Origin: Luidia sarsii
Lineage: Eukaryota > Echinodermata > Asteroidea > Paxillosida > Luidiidae
Assembly: GCA_949987565.1 (NCBI GenBank)
Contig: OX465115.1
Span: forward strand, 4,182,428-4,246,427
DNA length: 64,000 bases
Direction of reading: 5' to 3'
Under the pieces are notes generated by a model. It was not told where the DNA came from. It saw nothing but the letters and a program-made list of their open reading frames with translations, and did not search any database. Below, piece after piece: positions 50,823 through 62,292 of the stretch (position 1 is its first letter; every line of letters starts with the position of its first letter). The translations under genes and the position numbers were made by a program.

Positions 50823-51904
50823 TTAATAAACAACAGTACTTCGGATGAGTTCGGCGAAAAGGGAAGCGCGAACTCGGATTCTTTTTGCAAAAAGAAATTA
50901 ACTACAAAGTAAACCCAAATACCCGACGTTTCGAGCCTGGCAGGACCTTTCTCAAAGGCAGAAATGTAAAGAAGAGCATGTTGCCAACTGCCACTGACTG
51001 CGCTCTGCCGAAAATGACCAGAATTAGCAAAGTCGTAAAAAAACTCAAGAGGGCATGTCGTTTTGTTCCCAAAATGGGACCTTTCTCAAAGGCTCTGACC
51101 ATGATACAGATCACGCTTATCTACGTGAGGGTGATTTGGACGGGTATATTTTATGCAGATTCAGCCGCAAACAAGGCTATAAAGCCACTCAAGGTTAAGG
51201 GCTAAGGAAAGAATGGGGTAGGACGGGACTCAAGCAGGAGGGCTGGAGATAGGAATTGACGTTCCTCTTCACAAAGGGCAAGATCATACTCATGTAGGCA
51301 GGTGGGAAACACGAACCAGGAATGGAATTTCAGCGTGTTGCAGAATCCGAAAAGAAGCTGTTCTGATACCTCCTTGTTATACACCTTGGGAGAGACAGAG
51401 TGTATGGGTGAGAGGAGGCAAACAGCCTGGTTGCTCGCTTAAAATTGTCTTAACTGGGGGGGGGAGGGGGGCAAGTCGACCAGACCAGAGGAACACCATC
51501 CATGGAAGTATTTGTACTGCAGACTCAGGGTTGCAGACAATGTACCAGATCTGCGACGAAGGAAAGAAAACACGAAGGCTGGTTCCTTTCGCTGGCTCAG
51601 CAAATGGCTTGGGGTTTTTTGACCACTTTTCCGTGGAACTGCATCTTCTGTAACCTTCTCGCTTTTTTGAAATAAAAAGTAATTGACATCGTCTGTTTAC
51701 GGTAACCAACAATGCCCCTGTTGTAGATTTACTTCGGCCATGCCCGGCCGACTAACAATGTTTTCATTTCTAATGATAATAAATAAAACATCACTGTCCC
51801 GATTTTCCCGACAGATGGCTGCGAATAGAAATGAATTGAGGTTGTTTATCGCACGTGTGCCAATGCAAATTGACAAAAACATACAATAAAAGGTTGACAT
51901 TTCA

Positions 51905-52222
51905 TGCGGATGGCCTAACAGACAGAGGGGCGGACGGGACGGACCGAGACGGCCGGACGGGGACGGACAGACGGACGGGGACGGACGGGAATGGACAGTC
52001 GGGCGGACGGGACGGACGGGAACGGACAGTCGGGCGGACGGGATGGACGGGGACGGACAGTCGGACGGGGACGGACAGTCGGGCGGACGGGATGGACGGG
52101 GACGGACAGACGGACGGGGACGGACGGGAATGGACAGTCGGGCGGACGGGACGGACGGGAACGGACAGTCGGGCGGACGGGATGGACGGGGACGGACAGT
52201 CGGCCGGACGGGGAGGGACAGA
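51905..52222 (+). repeat. GGACGGACAGTCGGGCGGAC minisatellite
   Basis: Units of about 31 bp made of GGACGG blocks and ACAGTCGGGCGG, repeated about ten times. Confidence 0.9.
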
Positions 52223-52225
52223 CGG

Positions 52226-52430
52226 CCGGATCATCACCATCTTCATCATCATCACCATCACCATTCAGCATCACCACCGCCACCACAATCATCACCATCA
52301 CCACCATCATCACCATCACCATCTTCACCATCATCATTCAGCATCACCATCACCATCGCCACCACAATCATCACCATCACCATCTTCACCATCACCATTA
52401 CCTTCACCATCTAACTTGCCTACATCCAAG
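52226..52430 (+). repeat. (ATC/ACC)n degenerate trinucleotide repeat
   Basis: ATCATCACCATCTTCATCAT-type sequence, the complement of the GAT tract that starts about 70 bp downstream. Confidence 0.9.
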
Positions 52431-52497
52431 GTCTCTCATCAGACATAAAGATTAATGGAGAAACGTTGTGGTCGACTGCCCTGCCGCCGATTGATGT

Positions 52498-54183
<1,686 letters not shown>

Positions 54184-54247
54184 GATTCAACAATCAACAA
54201 AACACACTTTAAATTTTTATCTTTTTTAACCAAATACTTCTCCTGGC

Positions 54248-54253
54248 TTTATT
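54248..54253 (-). promoter_or_regulatory. SSR3: SSR3 polyadenylation signal
   Basis: AATAAA on the minus strand, about 445 nt downstream of the SSR3 stop codon and just before the GAT tract. First canonical hexamer after the stop that I noticed. Confidence 0.55.
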
Positions 54254-54696
54254 TCACAATCTTTTTCAAGCAATTACAAGCAGAAATCAAAGCGGGACCA
54301 GACAGTGAACGTGGACATAGTCAACAGTCACAGCAAATGGAATGCTAAAAATTGAGTTTTTTTTTTTCGAACCCCTTGCCCTCATGATTCTGTTACAAAA
54401 ATGAGGAGGAACACATTAGTAGACTGAACCACGAATCATTGCAAAATAAGGAAACAAACAAGTTCATTAATTTGGAAGAATAGATCATGTTTTCTATTCA
54501 TCAGTGGGACACATCTCTACAATTATTCGGTCCGGGAGTAGAATGGCGTAAACGTAAATTGATTCAGAATCTATCTAAGGAGCATCTTGAGGAGGATTCT
54601 ATTGGGGAGCCAGTTTGTCATGACCTCCGAGTTCTCCGCCCCGCAGGAGCTGCGGGCCGGCGGGGTCGGGGGGTCACGGCACTACCGGGTCAGAGG

Positions 54697-57600
54697 TCAC
54701 TGGGTGCCGGTGGAGAAGAGAGCAAGCAGGCCGCCGGCAATGCCAATGGACACAATGTAGTTGCTGCGATGGGGGGGGGGGTGTTAAGGAAAAATCTGAA
54801 AAACTTTTGGGTTTCTTTTGAAAAATAAACATGCACGGTTGACTTTTTTGAGAATAGTGTTCCAAGAATGAACTCTCAATCAAAAACTAACCAGGCACGT
54901 CTGAACAATTTTGAAAAAAAATGGGCAAGAAAACGTTGACTGGACCGGGATTTGAACCCCAGACCTCTGGTTTTGCGTACCGGCACTCTTACCATCTGAG
55001 CTATCCAGCCCTTAGATGGTGGCCTTCCCTAATAGTTCACTACTAGTCTTTGTGGGTCGCTGTGTAGTGATTAAAGAAAAATCCACTCACTTTTTCGCTT
55101 TCGTTCCTTGGGTTCAAAAGACTTTTCACATTTTTCATAGTTGCCAATTGATTGGAAACTTGATTTCTAATCTAAAACTTGAAATCAAACGTGGCGTAAA
55201 TCCCCGATTAAGATTCCGCCCCAAAATAAGACCCAGTTTTCCCTGAGCCCGGCTCGTAAAGGGGGATTGCGGGTCCCTCTGCTGGGGACCTGCGGCCGTT
55301 CCAAAAAAGACAAAAGGATACATGGATGGATCGAAGGACTTGAGGATGAAGAAGGACATGAAGAGGACGAGCAGGAGGTAGAGGGCGTTGTTGTAGAAGA
55401 TGGCAAAGGTGGTGGCCTCGTAGTCGGCGACCTCGTTCTTCTTCCACAGGATCCTGAGCAGGTGCGGGGCAAATGTCAACGGGTGAAGCTTGGCCTCCGT
55501 TCACTACGCTAAACCCCGGAGTGACCCACCGGGCTATTGCACTAGAAAGCAAGCTGAATCGAGCAGACTTCAACGGCTGCTCACGCGTTTGGTAATTTAC
55601 TTATTAACTGACAAACTTCGGCCAAAAAACAGTGGTAGCTTTCATCAAAACTCACCGCAACTTATGACCCGTCACCGCCACAGCAGTAGAGGAGATTTTT
55701 TGATGATGGGCAGAGTACGCACTACTCGAAACGTTGAGTGACTTGCATTCTTTTTTTAGAGCCGTACTCGTTCTCTGAAGAGACGATTACCGGTATGCGC
55801 AGTGTCACCGCAAACCTCCTACTTGGTTTTGTCCACCGTGCAAACCTTCAAATCTTATCTAACTATTAAACAAAGTTGATATTTAAACCACAGTTGGTCA
55901 CGATTTCCCTCAGAAACCTTGGATGCAGTGTAGCAGTGGCCTAAACATTCTACCCACGCTTCTTTCTTTCTTTCTTTTTTTGCGGGGGAAAGATGCGACT
56001 TTAAGGGTGCACAGATTCAACACCTGTGCGGCCAAGTGACCCGCTCTGGTGAGTGCAGATTCAGTGCGACATCTGGATGGAGCGTCTTTTTTTTTTTCCG
56101 TTGCGCTTACCTCTCGTCCTTCTCCTTGCGAGAGATCTTCTTGTTGTCGGTGTCCGTCAGCTGTCGCATCACCTCCTTGGAGACGGCGTCCTCCCGTTTC
56201 TGGGCGACCCTGGGAGGGAGGGGAAAAACCAACGACAGGAAGAGGTCAACGTCGCGCCTTTCTTGGCCGGCCATCGAAGGTTTGACCGGGGGTTGCAATC
56301 GGGGTTGTCCGATATGCGAAATTTCTGCTTTCTTCACTGGGGAGGATATCAGGATATTGGATATCGTCGGGGGAAATGCGTTGCGCACGCGAGGGAGTCG
56401 GGTTTTGTAACTGGAAAGTCAGTTGAAAACATGCACAATGCAAACAGGTCCTGACGTTGATGCACCGTTTGGCATCTGTGTCCTGATGAGGTGTGGCCTA
56501 GCATTTACCGGTAACTGCGCATGCATATTTCCACATCACAGAGGTTTTCGGTTGGGCTTTCTCCGCACTTAAACATGTTGTTGTTGAAGCGAGAATGTGT
56601 ATTTCAGATGTGTTGAATTCAAAAAATGTTCACTCGTCTTCAGGTCGTAATAGGTATCACCAGGAACCGATAGAAACAAAATTTCACCGACTAAGCACTA
56701 GCTGGTATGCTTACCGTATACAAGTATATACAGAGGCTTGGACATTACATTCAAAGTCAAATTGTCTAGGGAATTCTCTGAAATAAACGACACCCAACTC
56801 GGACTTACTTGTGCTTGAGCACAAACTTGACGTTCTTGTAGGCAAAGGCGACCAGCCAAGTGCTGATGATGGTCATGATGCAGAAGAGGATGCTGGACTG
56901 GACGAGGTCCATTTGATGCATGCGCCAAAACACCCCTGCAGGCAAGCCAAGTACAAACAAAGACGCATTCAGTCAACCGAGCACACACAAAGAGTCATAC
57001 TAAAAACCGTCAACAACTGTCAACACCCATCAACAGCCGTCACCAGTAATCAGTCTACTAAAGATTTCAAAAATTGGCTGAATAATGATGTCCCAACCAG
57101 ATTTTCATCTGAAGCATATATTCAGAGCCCCCCAAAACAGTCTGAAAACCTTTTTTGGGGGTCACAGTCCGCGTTGGAGAAATAACGCCTGCCATCTTGT
57201 TCGTTACCGTATTTTAGTGTAGGACTAGTCAATAAATCATCGGGGGTAGGGGAGTTTTGTTCATGAGGGGATTTTGGCAACTCGGTAAGTCGGTCAGTGA
57301 CCAACTCGGTCCCTATGGGAAAATGCACACAAAGAAATGTTGGTCTCGGACCGAGTTGGTTACAGACCAAGTTGATTGGGACCGAGTTGGTTACAAACCG
57401 AGTTGGTTACGGACCGAGTTGGTTACGGACCAAGTTGACTGGGACCGAGTTGGTTACGGACAGAGTTGGTTACGGACCGAGTTGGTCACGGACCGAGTTG
57501 ATTACGGACCGAGTTGGTTACGGACCGAGTTGGTTACGGACCGAGTTGGTTACGGACCGAGTTGGTTACGGACCGAGTTGGTCACGGACCGAGTTGATTA

Positions 57601-58204
57601 CGGACCGAGTTGGTTACGGACTGAGTTGGTTATGGACCGAGTTGGTCACGGACCAAGTTGGTCATGGACCAAGTTGGTCACGGACCAAGTTGGTCACGGA
57701 CCAAGTTGGTCACGGACCGAGTTGGTCTCGGAACAAGTTGACGTGAAACCATATGGCATGCCTGGAACCCTGCTGAATTCAATCAATGGCTTCAACAATT
57801 TCAACCAGAAATAAATAACAACTCAATGGAAATTGCTGGTATGGTAATGAAATCATTATTGTAAAACTCGAAAAAAAAAAAAAAACCGCATGATTAAAAT
57901 CAGTAAATGCAGACGCTATCAAAACTATCAATTATCATTAAAATTATTATCATTATCAAGTGTCCTATCAAAAGTTTCACGAAAGTGGTTCAACTCAGTT
58001 CAACAGCATGTTGTTTCATGCGCGCACACAGGCATTAGTAAATTGCAAAATGAACTCCCTTCGACTCATCTACTCACAGATTGGGAGCGCCGAGACGATG
58101 AAGGCGTTCCCGTAGAACAGGGCCGAGGACTTGGTGGTGACATTCCGGCTGAAATCCTGGAGCAAAAGCTCCTCTTCTTTCGTCAACTTTTTACCGCCTG
58201 CCAT
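54697..58204 (-). CDS. SSR3: translocon-associated protein subunit gamma (SSR3/TRAP-gamma)
   Basis: ER-membrane subunit of the TRAP complex that assists Sec61-dependent protein translocation. Five coding exons: 58078-58204, 56809-56935, 56111-56209, 55322-55453, 54697-54763, all GT-AG with consistent phase. The product is 183 residues (human SSR3 is 185). Recognisable blocks are [20 protein letters not shown] (about 13-32), [20 protein letters not shown] (about 71-90), [28 protein letters not shown] (about 111-130), [13 protein letters not shown], and the ending [10 protein letters not shown]. Four membrane segments are expected at about 28-46, 55-75, 134-155 and 163-179, with the charged loop at 76-125 on the cytosolic side in this family. 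The start has a good context (ACAATGG). A 16-bp minisatellite and repeats occupy intron 1; a family B foldback and a SINE lie in introns 3 and 4. Confidence 0.96.
54935..55068 (-). repeat. tRNA-related SINE (SSR3 intron 4)
   Basis: The minus strand gives GGCTGGATAGCTCAGATGG (A box), GGGTTCAAATCCCGG (B box) and TCCAGTC, which can pair with the first bases as an acceptor stem. It is the best-preserved tRNA-like head here. The flanking GGCCTTCCCTAATAGTTCAC is shared with the copies at 6080 and 16060, so I read it as a SINE. Confidence 0.7.
55665..55870 (+). repeat. foldback family B copy (SSR3 intron 3)
   Basis: TTGATGATGGGCAGAGTACG, ACTACTCGAAACGTTGAGTG, TTTTTAGAGCCGTACTCG and GTGTCACCGCAAACCTCC. 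Confidence 0.75.
57310..57735 (+). repeat. 16-bp minisatellite GGACCGAGTTGGTTAC
   Basis: About 25 units with mostly C/T and A/G transitions (GGACCAAGTTGGTCAC variants gather at the right end). It lies in SSR3 intron 1. Both long open frames across it simply reflect the 16-codon periodicity. Confidence 0.95.
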
Positions 58205-58945
58205 TGTGAGAAATTGCCACGGAGTCAGAGAACGTTAGTCGGGTTGCCTTCGCGCTTCAACACACAAAACTACGATAAAAGGTTAGGGCACTAGACCAAC
58301 TGATTTGGCTTGGACTACGGAAGTCAAAAAAGAACACACACAAATTATAGAAAAATTCACAGAAATCATTAAAAGTCTGCTACCCGTGACCCATACATGT
58401 GATTCATATTCAATATATATTCTAAAGTACTTGCACACGTTTGGGTGTCAATTTTGCCTAAAAAAAGCCGCAAATCCCTATCCGAATTAGTTGACCATTG
58501 ACCAATGAATAGACATGAACAAGTCTAATGTACAGCAGTGACCCATGATCCAACTACAATGTCGATAGAGGGCGGCAAATCAAAATAGCGGTCTATTTAA
58601 TAATACAAAAAAACATCCAGAACGTGGCTCACGGAGTAACGCAATAATACAACTTTACAAGTACGAGGTGGTCGCATACTTCACCAATAAGGTAACAAAA
58701 GCGCACTTGCCTCTGACAGTGACACGAATAATCTTTTATAAAATCGCAGATTTTGGGGGGTTACTCAGATCATGCTGAGAAACTCAGATCCCCCAGTGAT
58801 TTCGACTGGAGAGACTTGACCGCCAGATTCAATCGTGATTCAATGTAAACATACGCACGTGCTTTTGTTTTGGGACATTGACCGATAGATTATTTTTTTA
58901 ATAATACTTTTAATAGTACATGTAGCTACAGTATCTGTAGCCCTT

Positions 58946-59016
58946 ATACTCCATTTTTAACGGTATTGATATTTCGATCATCGATCGAAATATCAAAACC
59001 GTTAAAAATGGAGTAT
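58946..59016. repeat. 71-bp near-perfect palindrome
   Basis: ATACTCCATTTTTAACGG reads back as CCGTTAAAAATGGAGTAT; the centre is TTTCGATCATCGATCGAAA. One mismatch in about 34 paired positions. Confidence 0.9.
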
Positions 59017-59029
59017 GACTTAAACTAAA

Positions 59030-59205
59030 GTGATATACAAAAATGTTGCAAACTGCTTACTGACTAAAAAATACCAAAATGCAAATCTTAAAATTTAGTG
59101 GGCCTGACGTTTCGATCCTAACAGGACCTTTCTCAAAGCCTTTGTCTGCCTTTCTCTGCCTTTGAGAAAGGTCCTGCTGGGATCAAAACGTCAAGCCCAC
59201 TAAAG
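59030..59205. repeat. foldback family A, full two-armed copy
   Basis: GATATACAAAAATGTTGC outer flank, TAGTGGGCCTGACGTTTCG, a short loop of CTTTGTCTGCCTTTCTCTGC, then GAAAGGTCCTGCTGGGATC to AAGCCCACTAAA. Confidence 0.9.
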
Positions 59206-59380
59206 TGGAGTATAGTTATTGTTGTAGCAAAGCTAAGCATCTACTGTAACAGTGCTAAGTTAACTACACATTTGGGCAGGGGTGAAACCCTCATTGAGTT
59301 ACATTCTCACATACACAGGTGTACTGCACATTATATATTATAGGCCTATACCTGTCATTTACTTCAGAAAAAAAAGAAAG

Positions 59381-62117
59381 ATGACTGATGCGGAAGAGGA
59401 GAGTGCCGACGCTGCGACCGGCGGCGCCAACGAGGGCGCCCTGCCCGCCGCGCCGCTCTACCTGTTCTTCACCTGCGTGACGACGGGCTGGAGATTCTGG
59501 CGCCACCGGATCCTGGACGTGGCTGTCCACTGCTGGCCGTACTCCGCGAGGGCGCCGGTCTTCCACCGGTCGCTGGAGCAGGGCGACGACCACCCCCGGA
59601 GACGGCCGGGGAGATCACGGTGTACTTAAGATTGCCGTCTCCTTGGGGCTTGGGCTAATATAGGGAGGTTTTGCGGTTGACACTACGTATGATGTGTCTT
59701 CTAAGAAGAGGTTTGGTTCTGAAAAAGAACCTGAGCGGTAACTGGACGTTTCGACCAGTATGCTCTGGCCGTCGTCAGGAGAATGCCTTGGACTCGGTGG
59801 TGGATCTGCTTGTTTGCCGGTGGTCGCTGAGGCGGGAAGGAAGGAAAGATAATCCTCTGGGGAGGATAATCCTAGGGGGGGCCTGGTAGGGGGGGGGGAC
59901 GTATGGGTGCTCACTGGGGTGTGTCAGATGGCGGTGGGGAGGCCGTGGATATAGGTGATCCGTAAGTCTGTTGGGGAAAGGGGGTGTCATGCCAAATAGT
60001 GTCCCCTGCCACATAGTGTCCCCTGCCAAATAGTGTCCACTCATTAGCATACTGATCGCTGATTGGTCCAATACGTATGACATTCAACCACCGTGGTTGG
60101 GGTATAGTTGCGCACTACACACGTATGACGCATTGTGTATGGTTGCTGGCCTAACACACGCAACGTTGGGCACTTTGGTACCGTTGGACCCTAACTGTAA
60201 CCGTAACGCTAACCCTAACCCAAACAACCCTAATCCTAACCCTAATCCTAAACCCATATCCTAATTCTAATCCAAACCCTAACCCTAACGACCCTAATCC
60301 TGGTCCTAACGCTAACCAATCAGCGATCAGTATGCTAATGAGCGGACAGTATTTGGCAGGGACACTTTTTGGCAGGACAGGGGGCTGAGACTGGTTTGGG
60401 CATGGAGCTTGGGTTACTGTTTGGCTCGTGGCTTTGCCTCACTTGGTCTGGTATAGACCGTTGTGGCACTGCTAGATCTCTGTCCCGACCACCTTTCTCC
60501 AACCTTCTCTTATTTTCTGCTTTCCGAAGGGCTTCACTCAGACTGAGCCCTGTCCACTCTGTGATGTTGTCCTCCCGTCTCTTTGTCTGTCTGCCTCTTC
60601 TTCTCCCTTCTTGCACAGTGCCCTGCAGGATCGTCTTCCTCAGACCTGTCCATCTTGTGACATGCCCGTACCACGTCAATGTATGCTTTTTTCACGGTGG
60701 ATCATCCTGGCTCAGACTACAACCTGACTCTGACTTGAGTCAAAACGACAAATAACTCTGAAAAAAACCCACACCATATGATATCATGGATGTAATGCGG
60801 TACCCGCCGCTATACAGCTTCGAATCCGCCACACGACCTCGACCAGCTCGGTGGTCAAGTGCTCAAGACGTCTGAAAGCAGGAGTCGCGGGTTCAAATCC
60901 CTCCCGAGCCTCCTGAAATTGTTTGCATCAGGCATCGGGCAAAGCACTGAGCGCTCGGTGCTGATCGCATTAATTGAGCATGGCAAAGCCTCATTGAATG
61001 ACCCCGAGGTACCCGACCCCCCCCCCCCCCTCCTCCACCTCTCCTCGCTTTCGAGAGAGCCTACTGCACGCGCGCTCTGTTTAATTTTAGGGAAGGAGTC
61101 GTCCAGTGATGAACAGTCTGCTCCCACTCCGAGCGACACTGGCCGGCCTCCGCAGCCGGTCCTGGTGATTGGGGAGCTCCTCCGGTGGATCGACGGAACC
61201 GTCCGCGATGCCAGCAACGCCCTTGGCCAGTCCCTGTACCCAGGTAACAAAACAGCGGAGAGAGATTTTTTTAGGGGTTAGTTTGTTCTGCCCTCCAGGC
61301 ATTAGGCCTTTGGTATAGCGCCCTCTTTTGCCTGTAATTTGATTCCATATACATTCACTCACCGCCATCTTGTTTAGCGCAAACACTCTAAGCCCACCCA
61401 CTCCTATGCTCTTCTCAGCCCCTTGCAACAACGATTTTTGTTATGATGTAGAAAATCTAAACCGTCTGGCACAACAACTTGCCCCCCCCCAAAAAAAAAA
61501 TTAGACTTGCTGTTTGCTTGGCTATTTTTACAAACCTTTTGGTTAGATAGTTTAGAGTGCTTACCAGTACGCAAAACCAGAGGTCTCGGGTTCAAGTCCC
61601 GGTCCAGTCCAATTTGTCTTCGCCATTTCTCAAAATCATTTGTTGTTGGGGTTAAAGAATGAAACCGAAATTGCCCTTAATTATTATTATTATTATTTTT
61701 TTCAGTTTTGATTGCTCACGACGGAGAGTCGTTCCAGTTCCCCTTCCTCTTCCGCACGCTGGAAAGCTACGGCGTCGCCATGGGAACGCTGGCGGAGCAT
61801 AACGTGCACTTTGCCGATCCTGTTCCCCTCCTTAGACAGGTATTCGCGAAGGCCGGATTTGTGTCCTGGGGGAGGGGGGAAGGGACAAAACAAAACAAAC
61901 CCGGGCGACTCACTCCTGCAGGGTGGCAGTTTGTTTTGCCAAGTTTTCTGTCTCAAGTCACTGACGTTCCAATCCTGGCAGGACCTTCCGTCGAGAAAGG
62001 TCCTGCTCGGATCGAAACGCCGGGCCCTTCGACATTATTGGAGATTTACATTAAATTTGGGGTCATTTTAATCAATTTACAGTTTGCAAGATTTTGGTAT
62101 GTTGCTATATAAGGGAA

Positions 62118-62196
<79 letters not shown>

Positions 62197-62226
62197 CACT
62201 CCCCCTCTCTCTCTCTCTCTCTCACT

Positions 62227-62292
<66 letters not shown>

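Larger units (their letters stand above)
58205..59380. promoter_or_regulatory. divergent spacer between SSR3 and the exonuclease-fold gene
   Basis: The start codons of the two genes face away from each other 1176 bp apart, so promoters of both must lie here or overlap. No TATA or CRE motif stood out. The right half is occupied by two hairpins (58946-59016 and 59030-59205). Confidence 0.5.

Noticed and set aside
51377..51712. Opposed 80-110 codon frames at 51377-51712
   Set aside because: No recognisable family or splice structure; possibly transposon debris, not supportable as a gene.
54950..55020. A working tRNA gene
   Set aside because: A and B boxes and an acceptor-like stem are present, but the anticodon arm does not fold cleanly and the flanks are shared with other copies, so it is a SINE.
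60185..60310. A true telomere or chromosome end
   Set aside because: The array is short, degenerate, bracketed by inverted arms and flanked by genic DNA.
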